NCBI GenBank assembly: GCA_046331705.1
Contig: JAXLQJ010000024.1
Location: forward strand, 39,303-103,302
DNA length: 64,000 bases
DNA from: JADJOY01 sp046331705 [NCBI: bacterium]
GTDB lineage: Bacteria; JADJOY01
Direction: 5' to 3'
In this document: piece by piece, positions 54,493-63,621 of the stretch
Layout of the letters: every line of letters begins with the position of its first letter
How positions within the stretch are numbered: the first letter of the stretch is position 1
The notes under the pieces: model-generated
What the model saw: only the letters and a program-made list of their open reading frames with translations
The model's database searches: none
Told to the model about the DNA's origin: nothing
Program-made: the position numbers and the translations under genes

Positions 54493-55236
54493 ATGAAGCT
54501 CGCACTGCTCTGGCTCATCGTGCTCCTCGGCTTCGCCACCGAGGCGAGCTTCGGCTTCGGCGCCACGGTCATCACCGTGACGCTCGCCTCGCAGCTCTTT
54601 CCCATCGAGTTCATCCTGCCGACGGTGGTGCCGGTGAACCTGCTGCTCTCGGTGTACCTCGTGAGCCGCTACCGGCATGCCGTCGATCGCGAGCTGCTGG
54701 TGAAGCGCGTGTTGCCTGCGATGATCGCCGGAGTGGCGGTGGGGTTGGTGGTGATGCGCAAGAGCAGCGACACCTCGCTCAAGCTCGCGTTCGCGATCTT
54801 CGTGGTGACGCTTTCGCTCCTCGAGCTCCGACGGCTGCTCGGCCCCGGCGCGAGCACGGCGGCGCGGCCCGTGGCGGACCCGCTGCGCGCGGCGATGCTC
54901 TTCGGCGCCGGCGTGATCCACGGGCTCTTCGGCTCGGGTGGCCCGCTGGTGGTCTACGTCACCGGGCGCGAGATCGACGACAAGCTGCGCTTTCGCAGCA
55001 CCCTCGGCGCGCTGTGGGTGACGATGGGCTCGGTACTGGTCGTGGGCTATGCGCTCGGTGGGTTGCTCGACGCGCGGACGGCGCGCGCGAGCGCGCTGCT
55101 GACGCCGACGGTCGTGGCAGCAGTGCTGGTCGGCGAGCGCGTCCACCACTCGATCGACGAGCGGCCGTTTCGCATCGCGGTGTTCGCGCTGCTGGCCGTG
55201 GCCGGCGCGGCACTCGCCTGGTCCTGCGTTCGCTGA
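54493..55236 (+). CDS. Sulfite exporter TauE/SafE family permease
   Basis: The product is 247 residues, the usual length, with about seven membrane helices. The N-terminal half has GFATEASFGFGATVITVTLA and the C-terminal half GAGVIHGLFGSGGPLVVYV, the two related repeats of the family. Such proteins export or import sulfite, sulfoacetate or other organic anions. It may be functionally linked to the TRAP transporter on the other strand, but they are convergent and not co-transcribed. Confidence 0.9.
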   Translation: MKLALLWLIVLLGFATEASFGFGATVITVTLASQLFPIEFILPTVVPVNLLLSVYLVSRYRHAVDRELLVKRVLPAMIAGVAVGLVVMRKSSDTSLKLAFAIFVVTLSLLELRRLLGPGASTAARPVADPLRAAMLFGAGVIHGLFGSGGPLVVYVTGREIDDKLRFRSTLGALWVTMGSVLVVGYALGGLLDARTARASALLTPTVVAAVLVGERVHHSIDERPFRIAVFALLAVAGAALAWSCVR

Positions 55237-55265
55237 AGCGCCAGTGCGCGTGAAAGGCTCGGCCG

Positions 55266-56717
55266 CTACGGCTGTCCGGCCTTCTCCTTCGCGCGGCGCA
55301 TCAGCTCTTCCATGGAAAGCGGGCGCGGCGCGGCGGAGGGAGCGGCGGAGGTCGCGGGCGGCGGCGCCGCTTCCGGCGGGCGCGTCCACGGAAACGCCTC
55401 GTAGAAAGGCCGACCTTGTCGCAGGTTGAGCGGGCCTTTCGAGAACGTGGGCACGTAGATCAGCACCACCAGCGCGCCGCAGATGATGCCGAGCGTCGGC
55501 AGGATCGCCTTGGCGACGTCGAGGAACGGTTGGCGAAAGATCGCCGCCGCCACGAAGAGATTGGTGGCGACCGGCGGCGCCAGGTAGCCGATCTCCATGT
55601 TGACGACGAAGACGATCCCGAAGTGGATCGGATCGATGCCGTAGTGGTTGATCGCCACCGGCGCCAGGATCGGGGCGAAGACGAGGGTCGCCGAGATCGA
55701 ATCCATGAGCGCGCCGAGCACGATCAGCACGACGTTCACCACCAGCATGAACTGCCACGCCGACAGGTCCGCCGACATCGCCCAGCGCTGGATCACGCCG
55801 GGTGCGTCGACCTCCGCCAGGAAATCGTTGAGCCCGAACGCGAGCACCACGATCAGCACCAGGCTGCCGATCAGCGTCGCCGCTTCCATCAAGATGCCGG
55901 GGATCTGCCCCCAGCGAACGTCCCGATGGATGGCGCAGGAGATGACGACACTCGCCGCGAACGCCATCGCGCCAGCCTCGGTGGGCGTGAAGACACCGCC
56001 GTAGATCCCGCCCAGCACGATCGCCGGCAGCGTCAGCGACCACGCCGCTCCCGCGAGCGCGGACCCGAGACGCGCGGCGCTGAAGGGCTCTCGCGAGCCC
56101 GGCACCGAGAGGCCCGTCGCCACGCTGTAGATCGCCAGCAACGAGGCGATGAAGACGGCGGGAACCAGCCCCGCGAAGAAGAGATCCGATGGATCGACGG
56201 CGGCGGTGCCCTGCACGCTGATCGCGTAGATCAGCATCGCGATCGCCGGCGGGATCATGCAGCCCAAGCTGCCGGCGCTGGTGATGAGACCGATCGAGAA
56301 GCTCTTCGGATAGCCGGACTGGATGAGCGCCGGGAACATCACGCTGCCCACGGCGACCAGCGTCACCGGCGAGGAACCGGAGATCGCGGCGAACACGATG
56401 CACGCCACCACCGACGCCACCGCCAGCCCGCCCGGCAACCAGCCCACGGCCGCACGCGCCAGCTCGGTCAGGCGCGGCGCGATGCCGCCTTTCGTCATGA
56501 TCGAGCCGGACGCGATGAAGAACGGGATCGACAAGAACACGTTCTTGCTCACCAACGACTCGATCTTGGTGACCATCCTGCTGAGCTGAACCATCGGCTC
56601 GGCGTCGGGCAGCCAGAGCAGGAAGGAGAGCCCGGTGGCGACTCCCACGATCACGAACAGCCGCGCGCCGAGCAGCGCCAGCACGAAGATCGCGAGCAAC
56701 AGCCAGAATCCGTTCAC
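55266..56717 (-). CDS. dctM: TRAP transporter large permease DctM
   Basis: The product is 483 residues with about twelve membrane helices. Family features are VFAAISGSSPVTLVAVGSVM, SFSIGLITSAGSLGCMIPPA and, near the end, LAPPVATNLFVAA. It is the large membrane subunit that carries substrate with Na+ symport. A cytoplasmic Pro/Ala tail of about 45 residues extends beyond the last helix and is unusual. The start overlaps the dctQ stop (ATGA). Confidence 0.95.
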   Translation of the reverse strand: MNGFWLLLAIFVLALLGARLFVIVGVATGLSFLLWLPDAEPMVQLSRMVTKIESLVSKNVFLSIPFFIASGSIMTKGGIAPRLTELARAAVGWLPGGLAVASVVACIVFAAISGSSPVTLVAVGSVMFPALIQSGYPKSFSIGLITSAGSLGCMIPPAIAMLIYAISVQGTAAVDPSDLFFAGLVPAVFIASLLAIYSVATGLSVPGSREPFSAARLGSALAGAAWSLTLPAIVLGGIYGGVFTPTEAGAMAFAASVVISCAIHRDVRWGQIPGILMEAATLIGSLVLIVVLAFGLNDFLAEVDAPGVIQRWAMSADLSAWQFMLVVNVVLIVLGALMDSISATLVFAPILAPVAINHYGIDPIHFGIVFVVNMEIGYLAPPVATNLFVAAAIFRQPFLDVAKAILPTLGIICGALVVLIYVPTFSKGPLNLRQGRPFYEAFPWTRPPEAAPPPATSAAPSAAPRPLSMEELMRRAKEKAGQP

Positions 56718-57442
56718 TCGGCCGGCTCCCGCTGGATGCCGAGCTGCGCGAGCGTGTCGTCGTCACCCGCGCGGATCTGACCGGTCCAGGTTCGCCACGC
56801 TTCCAGCACGAAGCGAAATGCCAGCGAGCCCATGCCGTAGGGGATCGACGAGAACACCAGCCACTTGGGGATCGGCAAGGCCGTGAGCGTCCCCGCCGCA
56901 CCCTCGGTTGCGCGCCAGAGCTCGTAATGCTCGACGCACGAGCGCGCGCCCAGATAGCCGATGCCGAGGCAAAACGCCGCGGTCACCAGGTGGCCCACCG
57001 CCGTGGCCGCCGGCAGCATCGAGTCCGGCCACAGCTTGGAGCCGACGTCGAGCGCCAGGTGCTTGCGATCGTGGGCGGCGAGCGTCGCGCCGATGGTTCC
57101 CAGCCACAGCGTGAACCCGAGCGCCAGTGTCTGCGACCAGACCAACCCGTTCGGCACCAGCCGCACGAACGCGACCTGCAGGAGCCCGAGGACGATCCCG
57201 AGGCCCGTGCCCTTCGGCACGGCGCGAGGCCAGGGCTCGTGGCGCGTGCGAAACGCGAGCACCGAGACCAGCGCCGCCACCAGCCCGACGAGCGCCGGAT
57301 TCGCGAGCCAGCTCCCGGCACGCGTGCTCACTCGCTGCGCGACGTCGAGAAAGACCACCACGCCCATGATCGCGAGCATCGTCGCGACCACGACCTGCTC
57401 GACGCGGTAGAGCCAGTCGTCGAAGCGCTCCACCCACCGCAT
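56714..57442 (-). CDS. dctQ: TRAP transporter small permease DctQ
   Basis: The product is 242 residues, longer than typical DctQ (about 160-200), because of an extra stretch (residues about 50-90). It opens with VEQVVVATMLAIMGVVVFLDV, and KHLALDVGSKLWP fits the conserved RxHxxxD region. About five membrane helices are predicted, against four in standard members. It binds DctM in the transporter. It starts four bases after dctP. Confidence 0.9.
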   Translation of the reverse strand: MRWVERFDDWLYRVEQVVVATMLAIMGVVVFLDVAQRVSTRAGSWLANPALVGLVAALVSVLAFRTRHEPWPRAVPKGTGLGIVLGLLQVAFVRLVPNGLVWSQTLALGFTLWLGTIGATLAAHDRKHLALDVGSKLWPDSMLPAATAVGHLVTAAFCLGIGYLGARSCVEHYELWRATEGAAGTLTALPIPKWLVFSSIPYGMGSLAFRFVLEAWRTWTGQIRAGDDDTLAQLGIQREPAE

Positions 57443-57446
57443 GCGA

Positions 57447-58502
57447 TCACTTGCCCGCTTGGCGCAGCGTCGCGAGGCCCTTCTCGATCTGCGCGTAGAG
57501 CGCCTTCTCGCCGCCGCTCGCCTTGGCGAGGTACGCCGCCCGTCCCGTGGCCGCGGCCTTCTCGAACTGCGCCAGCTCGTCGCGGGTGGGGGCGTAGACC
57601 TGAATCCCCATGGGCCCGAAATTCTCGACCAGGAGCGGGTTGAGAGCGCGGATCTCCTTGCGCATCCGCTGCATCAAGCCGGCGCGCGGCGCGAGCAGCG
57701 CGCTCTTGCTCTTGGCATCCAGCGCGTCGAACCACGCCGCGTTGAAGACGATCGCCGCTGCTTGATAGATGTGATTCGTGAGGCTGTAGAACTTGGTGCC
57801 GCTGGTCCACTGCGCGGCTTGCGAGAAGAGCGGTGTGTTGTCGTAGCCATCGATCACGCCGGTCTGCAGCGAGGTCAGCACCTCGGTGACGGCGATCGGC
57901 ACCGGCGACGCGCCGAACGCCCGGTACATCTCGAGGTGCACCGGCGACTCCTGGCTGCGCATCTTGTGGCCCTTGAGATCCGCGGGCGTCTTCACGAAGC
58001 CGAAATTGGTCCCGAACGAGCGGTAGCCGTTCTCGCTCCAGAACCCGAGCACGAGCCCGCGGTCGCGGAACGCCTTCTCGAGCGTCGCGAGCGCCACCTC
58101 GTCGAGGATCCGATCCGCTTCCTCGGGCGTGCGGAAGAGATACGGCATCTCGAGCACGGCGAGCTCCGGGACGATCGACGAGAGCGCCGCGGTGGACGCT
58201 CCGACCGCCTGGATCTGGCCGCGCGCGCACGCCTGCACCGACTCGTTCTCGTCGCCGAGCGCTCCACCCAGGAAGACCCGCGCCTTCACCGCCCCGCCGG
58301 TATCGGCCTCGATCTGCTTGCGATACTCCTCGAGCCCCTCGGACCAAGGCGTGCCCTCGGGCGCCACCGTGGCGATCTTCATGGTCGCGCCCGCCGCTTC
58401 TTGCGCCGCGGCGCGCCCGGCCGACAGCGTGAGCAGGGCGCCGATCGCGACGAGCATCGGCCAGGGGCTGCGCGACGGGCCACCGTTTCGCGGCGAACGC
58501 AT
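57447..58502 (-). CDS. dctP: TRAP transporter solute-binding protein DctP
   Basis: The product is 351 residues with a signal peptide (MLVAIGALLTLSAGRAAA). Family features are MKIATVAPEGTPWSEGLEEY, FFNAA-like IVFNAAWFDAL and EVLTSLQTGVIDGYDNT; the latter is the TGVIDG motif of DctP proteins. The specificity is not readable, but the adjacent TatT gene marks it as a TPAT-type system. Its start overlaps the TatT stop (TGATG). Confidence 0.95.
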   Translation of the reverse strand: MRSPRNGGPSRSPWPMLVAIGALLTLSAGRAAAQEAAGATMKIATVAPEGTPWSEGLEEYRKQIEADTGGAVKARVFLGGALGDENESVQACARGQIQAVGASTAALSSIVPELAVLEMPYLFRTPEEADRILDEVALATLEKAFRDRGLVLGFWSENGYRSFGTNFGFVKTPADLKGHKMRSQESPVHLEMYRAFGASPVPIAVTEVLTSLQTGVIDGYDNTPLFSQAAQWTSGTKFYSLTNHIYQAAAIVFNAAWFDALDAKSKSALLAPRAGLMQRMRKEIRALNPLLVENFGPMGIQVYAPTRDELAQFEKAAATGRAAYLAKASGGEKALYAQIEKGLATLRQAGK

Positions 58503-59398
58503 CAGAAGAGCTCCGCCGCGCGGGCCAGAAGCTTGCGCGCGTTCTCCTGCTCGATCTTCTGCTCGGGCTCGACGTCGGGAAGCACCCGCGGATCGGCGTT
58601 CGCGACCTCGTTCAAGAGCTGCTCGAAGAGCGCCTTGTCTCCCTTCTTGGTGGCGTAGAACTCCGCCATCAGGACCTTGGTACCGAAATAGTTCGGAGCG
58701 AGGGCCAGCGAGCGATCGAATTGCTGCTTCGACTTCGCGAGGTCGCCGCCGGCGAAGCCCGGTGCTTTCGCGTAGTACGTGCCCAGCAGCCGCGGGCCCG
58801 AGCCGTGGAAGAAGCCCTCGTCCACCTCGGCGAGCCGCGACGCGAGCTTGAAGAGCTTTTCCTTGTAGAGCAGCACCTTCTGGATGCCTTGCTCGTTCGC
58901 CTTCCGACCCAGGTTCGCGTAGTACCACTGCAACGCCGGCGCATCGTCCTTGGTGCACGCGCTGAGCGCGTCCGTGTCCTTGCCACCTGCCAGGACCAGT
59001 CGCTTGAACTCGGGGTTGAGCGCCAGCGCGCGCTCTCCGTATTGCGCGCCCGCCTCGTAGGTCGCGAGGCGTGCGTCCTTCTGCGCTTCGCCGAGCATGT
59101 GCCCGTACGCGAGCAGGTAGTTGGCGCGCGAGAGCTTCGCCAGGATCTCGCGCGCGGTCGGGTCCTGGGCCACCACCTTCTCCCACGCGGCGATCGCGCG
59201 TCGGATCTCGTCCGGGTTCTCGCGTCGCGCCCACGCCTCGTCGCCCTCGCGCACCAGATCGCCGAGCTGGGAGACGTCGGCGGTCTTCGCTGCGCTCACG
59301 TTGTAAGCGGTCGAGCGGCCCGAACAACCGCCGACCGCGAGAATCGCCGCCGCGCTCAATCCGACGAGCGCCGCGCGCTCGCGTTTGCATCGCACCAT
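58502..59398 (-). CDS. tatT: TatT (T component) TPR lipoprotein of the TRAP transporter
   Basis: The product is 298 residues. The signal sequence ends in AVGGC, a lipobox cysteine. The rest consists of tetratricopeptide-type helices, with AIAAWEKVVAQDPTAREILAK and AGAQYGERALALNPEFK, then FDRSLALAPNYFGTKVLMAE. The layout agrees with TatT proteins (like Tp0956), which form trimers and are thought to hand hydrophobic ligands to DctP. GGAGGAAAACCA precedes ATG 59398. It is the first gene of the operon tatT-dctP-dctQ-dctM. Confidence 0.9.
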   Translation of the reverse strand: MVRCKRERAALVGLSAAAILAVGGCSGRSTAYNVSAAKTADVSQLGDLVREGDEAWARRENPDEIRRAIAAWEKVVAQDPTAREILAKLSRANYLLAYGHMLGEAQKDARLATYEAGAQYGERALALNPEFKRLVLAGGKDTDALSACTKDDAPALQWYYANLGRKANEQGIQKVLLYKEKLFKLASRLAEVDEGFFHGSGPRLLGTYYAKAPGFAGGDLAKSKQQFDRSLALAPNYFGTKVLMAEFYATKKGDKALFEQLLNEVANADPRVLPDVEPEQKIEQENARKLLARAAELF

Positions 59399-59672
59399 TG
59401 GTTTTCCTCCCCGCCCCGGCCGAGGGGCCGCGCATCGTAACCCGAGCCCTCACCACACGCGCAAGGTTTCCGCATCGCGCTTTCCGCATCGCGCCGGCCA
59501 TCGAGCGCAGCTCACGTCGCGAGGAGCGCCGCGGCGTGGCACCGCCTGCAGACTCCGCCTGCACTGGAACCGCACGCGTGCGCCGCGCTTGCTGCACGAC
59601 TCGACTCGAAGCTCGGGTTCGTTCGCCGCGCACGGTGCCGGCGATTCACACCGAAACGTGCGGAGAGGCGCC

Positions 59673-62216
59673 ATGCGGAGTGTCTTGGCCCCGCCCCAGG
59701 TCCCAGCCGAGGAGCTCACCCGCCGCCGTGCTCGTCGCGCGGCGATGCTGTGGTGCGTGCTGATGGCGGCGGGATTCGCCGGTCTTCGCTACCTGCTCGA
59801 CGCGCGCCCCGAGTTCGTGGGCGCGCCACCGCGTTACCCCACCAGTGTGCTCGTGCAAGAGGCACCGCGGGTGCTGCTGCGCGGCGTGAGCGACGACGTC
59901 TCCGCGGTCGACGAGGTCCATCCCGACACGGCGGACGTGCGCTTCGAGCTCGCCGCGCGCACGGACTCGCGCGGGCTGCGCGTGTTGCAGGAGCTCGCGG
60001 GCACGTTCGAGGCGCGCTTCACGCTGATCAACTCGCGACCGGATCCGGTGTTCGTGCTCCTTCGGATGCCGCACCCGTACGCCGACGGGACGAGCGCCGT
60101 CGGCATGGCCACCAAGGCGGTGCGCCTCGAGGCCGACGGGCCCGGGGTGCGCGAGTCGAGCGCCTCGGCGTGGTATTGGAGCGGGCGGCTCGACCCCGGC
60201 GCGCACCGCGCCCTGGTGGTCGGCTACGAGACGGCCGGCGTCGGCGGCGTGCGCTACGCGCTCGACACCGCACGCGACGCTGCGATCCGGGCGCTGCGCG
60301 TGGCCGTGCGCGTGACCGGCGTCGATCGGCTGGTGTGGGACAGCAAGGGCGGCGGCGGGCACCCGAGCCCCGAGGACGGACCCGAGGCTCGTTCGGTGAT
60401 CTGGGAGCGCAAGGATTTCCTTCCGCCCGACGAGTTTCACGTGGACGTGCCCGAGGGTCGGAGCCTGCACCAGGCGCTCGGCAAGCTCGTGGAGATGGGC
60501 CCGCTCGTGTCGGCGCTCTACTTGGTCACGATCCTGAGCTCGATCGCCGCACGGCGCGCGCTGAGCGCCACGATCGTTCAGACCGTGGCGATCGCGTTCT
60601 TCTTCTATTTCCCGCTGGTGCTCTACCTCAGCGTGCGGATGCGCTTCGGGATCGCCGTCACCCTCGCCGCGGGCATCCCCGGGCTCTTGCTGGCCAACTA
60701 CCTGCGCTGGGTGCTCGGCCCGCGGCGGGGACTCGTCGGTACCGCGCTGGCCGTGGCGATCTTCGAGATCTTTCCGACGCTCGCGGCGTTCGGCGCTTGG
60801 AACCGCGGGCTGGTGCTCTTGATCTGTGGGCTGGTGACGCTGGCGGTGGTGATCGATCTGCAAAACCGCGCGTTTCGCGCGAGCCTCGCCGCAGCGGCGG
60901 CGCCCGCTGCGTCCGCCGCCGCGCCCCTGGTCATCGCGTTCGCGCTGGCGATCCTCGCGAGCCCGGCTCGCGCGGCCGCGCCGTCCGAAGCCTCACCGGT
61001 GACGGTGACGTTGCCGGCGAAGCTGATACCGAGCGACACGGCACGCGTCGGCCCTGCCGAGCCGATGGTGGCGAGCCTCGGCGTGGCGCGTTACGAAGCG
61101 CGCTTCGAAGAACGCTTCGTGGAGGTGCGCGCGACGATCGCGGTGGAGGTGGTGCGCGAAGGTCCACCCGACCGCGTGCTCGTTCCCGCAGGCGTGCCGA
61201 TCGTGAGTCGGACGCTGAGCGCCGGCCTCTATCTCGCGCCCGTCGCCGCCGGCCTCGGGCTCGGCGCGCGTGGCACGCCGCGCGGCACGCTGGAGGTCGT
61301 CTATCGCGCGCCGCTGGCGCACGCGGGCGAACGCGTGGAGGTCGAGCTGCCGTTGCTCGTCGACCAGGCCGGAACGTTCGAGGTCAGCGGACCACCCGTG
61401 CGCCTCGACGTGACCCACGGGCTCGTGTGGAGCGCGCGCGTCGACACCGAAGGCCACTGGGCGATCGGAGTCACCGGGCACGACCCGCTCACGCTCGGCT
61501 ACGACACGCGTGCCGGCGCCGACGCAGCCGAGCGCGCGGCCGCGCCAGGCGATGTCGCGATCTACGGCATCCGCGTGCTGAACGCGGATCAGCTCACCGT
61601 CCTTCATTCCGACGGAAGCTGCGCGCACTTCGCGGCCTTCGAGCTCGCCGCCGATCATCCCGACGTCTTCGAGGTGATGCTGCCCGGCGGCAGCCAGGTG
61701 CTTTCCACCATCGTCGACGGTCGCGAAGCGACGCGCGCGGCGCGCGACGGCGAGCGCTATCGCATTCCCCTCGAGCCGCTCGCGCGGCGCGGCGAGAGCC
61801 GCCTGGTGGCGATCCGTCTCGCGCTGCCGCCGCAGCCGCTCGGCTTCCTGGGCTCGTTCGAGCTCGATCTGCCCCAGCTCGACAGCACCGTCGGGGCCAT
61901 CCGCTGGACGATCGCGCTGCCCACGAGCTTCCACGCGCGGGTGGTGTCGAGCGGCATGGAGGAGCTCGGCGATGCGCCGCCGCTCGACGCGTTCGGCGAT
62001 TACGGTCGCGCGCTCGCGGGCCGGCGCATGATCGCCCTCGGCAAGACGCTCATGCCGGTGAGCCGGGTTCACGCCACCGTGCGCTACTTCCAGCGGGTGA
62101 ATGGCGTGAGCGACGATCTGGACGGATCGCTGCCGCGCGCCAACGCCGGGCCCGCAGGCGCGGCACCGTTCCAAGCGCCGTTCTTCACCAGCGCCGCGCG
62201 CGGGCGTTCGAGCTGA
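59673..62216 (+). CDS. Large inner-membrane protein of unknown function
   Basis: The product is 847 residues. An N-terminal helix (AMLWCVLMAAGFAGLRYLL) is followed by an exported domain of about 230 residues (including FTLINSRPDPVFVLLRMPHP). A block of about five membrane helices spans residues 290-425, and another exported beta-rich domain of about 400 residues follows. The central helices recall CreD-type inner membrane proteins, but I cannot assign the family. CGGAGAGG precedes ATG 59673. No operon partner is visible. Confidence 0.7.
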   Translation: MRSVLAPPQVPAEELTRRRARRAAMLWCVLMAAGFAGLRYLLDARPEFVGAPPRYPTSVLVQEAPRVLLRGVSDDVSAVDEVHPDTADVRFELAARTDSRGLRVLQELAGTFEARFTLINSRPDPVFVLLRMPHPYADGTSAVGMATKAVRLEADGPGVRESSASAWYWSGRLDPGAHRALVVGYETAGVGGVRYALDTARDAAIRALRVAVRVTGVDRLVWDSKGGGGHPSPEDGPEARSVIWERKDFLPPDEFHVDVPEGRSLHQALGKLVEMGPLVSALYLVTILSSIAARRALSATIVQTVAIAFFFYFPLVLYLSVRMRFGIAVTLAAGIPGLLLANYLRWVLGPRRGLVGTALAVAIFEIFPTLAAFGAWNRGLVLLICGLVTLAVVIDLQNRAFRASLAAAAAPAASAAAPLVIAFALAILASPARAAAPSEASPVTVTLPAKLIPSDTARVGPAEPMVASLGVARYEARFEERFVEVRATIAVEVVREGPPDRVLVPAGVPIVSRTLSAGLYLAPVAAGLGLGARGTPRGTLEVVYRAPLAHAGERVEVELPLLVDQAGTFEVSGPPVRLDVTHGLVWSARVDTEGHWAIGVTGHDPLTLGYDTRAGADAAERAAAPGDVAIYGIRVLNADQLTVLHSDGSCAHFAAFELAADHPDVFEVMLPGGSQVLSTIVDGREATRAARDGERYRIPLEPLARRGESRLVAIRLALPPQPLGFLGSFELDLPQLDSTVGAIRWTIALPTSFHARVVSSGMEELGDAPPLDAFGDYGRALAGRRMIALGKTLMPVSRVHATVRYFQRVNGVSDDLDGSLPRANAGPAGAAPFQAPFFTSAARGRSS

Positions 62217-62252
62217 CGGACGCGCGGCGGCCGAGCGCCGCGCTTCTGGCGC

Positions 62253-63074
62253 TCAGGCCTTCTTGGGCGCCGCGGGCTTCTTGGCGGCGGCGGGCTTCTT
62301 GGTTGCCGCAGGCTTCTTGGCGGCGGGTGCCGCCTTGGACTTCGCGACCGGGGCGGCTGCTGCGGGCTTCTTGGCGCTCGTGCTCTTGCCCGCCTTGCGA
62401 TCCCAATAGCGCCGGATCTCGGTGGCCGCGTCGGGCGTGTCGCTCTCGCCGTCGGGATGGTCGAACTTGACCTTGCCCATGCGACGCGCGGCGGTGAGCG
62501 CGAGCTCGCGCAACCGCGGGTTCCGCGAGCCGATGGCGATGAGCGTCTTGTTCATCGCGTCGCGCGTGAAGTTCGGCGCCGGATGAATGGTCGACTCGAT
62601 GCGCTCGATCTCGCGCGTGAGCTGCGCGTCCGAAAGCACCTGGTCGCGCTGCGCCAGCTCACCCAGGATCATCCAGCCGGCGCGCCCCAGCCACTCGTCC
62701 TTGGAGCGGGTCCACGCGGCGACGCGATCGCGCGCGTGGCGGCTGCGCGCCGCGAGCTTGGTCGCGAAAATGTCGGCCAAGGGGTAATAGCGAATCGCCG
62801 ACGCCCAGCGATCGAGATCCGCCGGGCTGATGCGCTGCGGATCGGCGACCAGCGCCGCCAGCATGCGGGCGTCCAGGTTGCCGGTGCGCCAGAGCTCCAA
62901 CGCGAGCTCGTGGTTCACCTCGATCTGCTTGCGAAGCTTCTCGAGATCGGCTGGGCTGACGCCGAACAAGGGTTCGGTAGCGCCGCGTTTCCGGAAAATG
63001 GCGCGATTTTGCTCCGTACCCATCGACCCAAGGGTCTTGAGGATCTGGGCCACGTTCGGCTTCGGCATCCGCAT
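62253..63074 (-). CDS. AlkD/DNA-alkylation-repair-like HEAT protein with histone-like tail
   Basis: The product is 273 residues. Residues 1-230 have the ALK/HEAT-repeat pattern of the DNA-alkylation repair (AlkD) family: YYPLADIFATKLAARSRHAR, WTRSKDEWLGRAGWMILGEL and NFTRDAMNKTLIAIGSRNPR. The C-terminal 45 residues are a lysine/alanine/proline array (AKKPAAAAPVAK, AAKKPAATKKPAAAKKP), like histone H1 tails. The tail should add nonspecific DNA binding. GAGGGAGAG precedes ATG 63074. Confidence 0.85.
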   Translation of the reverse strand: MRMPKPNVAQILKTLGSMGTEQNRAIFRKRGATEPLFGVSPADLEKLRKQIEVNHELALELWRTGNLDARMLAALVADPQRISPADLDRWASAIRYYPLADIFATKLAARSRHARDRVAAWTRSKDEWLGRAGWMILGELAQRDQVLSDAQLTREIERIESTIHPAPNFTRDAMNKTLIAIGSRNPRLRELALTAARRMGKVKFDHPDGESDTPDAATEIRRYWDRKAGKSTSAKKPAAAAPVAKSKAAPAAKKPAATKKPAAAKKPAAPKKA

Positions 63075-63181
63075 CTCTCCCTCGTGAGCGCGTCGTCACG
63101 GACCGTCACCACGCCGTCACGACGGCGCCCGCCCGCACGGATGAACGAGCGCGGCGAGGGGGTTCGGGTCCGGAGGGCAGA

Positions 63182-63213
63182 ATTGTAGCGCGAAATCGTG
63201 TTTTTGCCCCAAC
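63182..63213 (-). promoter_or_regulatory. Putative promoter of the AlkD-like gene
   Basis: On the minus strand TACAAT (63187-63182) matches the -10 consensus in five of six positions. A TTGGGG/GGGGCA segment lies about 17-20 bases upstream, so the -35 is weak. It would give a leader of about 100 bases before ATG 63074. Confidence 0.4.
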
Positions 63214-63276
63214 CCCCGCAATTCGGGCACGAGAATTCGGCGCTTCGCGGCGCACTTCGAGGCTGCGCGCGCCGGC

Positions 63277-63621
63277 TCAGGTGGGCGCTGGCGCGAGGTG
63301 AGCGCGCGGGATCCAGCCCTCGTCGCCACGCGCATCGCGCACCCACGCCCAGCCATGAAGCTCGCGATCGACGAGCACCTCGTCGCCGGCTTCGACGGCG
63401 AGCTCGCGCGCGGTGTAGTCGCCGAGCGCGCGCCCACGATCACCGTCGATCGCCAGCACGTCCTCGGGCACCCAGCCCTCCTTGCCATCCGGCGCGGAGG
63501 CCCAGATCCAGCCCGGATACTCGCTGTCGCGGCGCCCCAGACGCAGCTCGTCGCCAGCGCGGAGCGCGATCGGGTCCGCGTAGACCACCTGGTGCGCACG
63601 GGTGACACGAGCGCGAATCAC
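63277..63621 (-). CDS. Small SH3-like domain protein
   Basis: The product is 114 residues with two consecutive SH3-like units: AGDELRLGRRDSEYPGWIWA with GKEGWVPEDVL, and AGDEVLVDRELHGWAWV with GDEGWIPRAHL. Such tandem variant-SH3 proteins occur as free-standing cytoplasmic proteins in many bacteria; their ligand is unknown. GTG 63621 overlaps the preceding stop (GTGA), so translation is coupled to the truncated gene. Confidence 0.78.
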   Translation of the reverse strand: MIRARVTRAHQVVYADPIALRAGDELRLGRRDSEYPGWIWASAPDGKEGWVPEDVLAIDGDRGRALGDYTARELAVEAGDEVLVDRELHGWAWVRDARGDEGWIPRAHLAPAPT

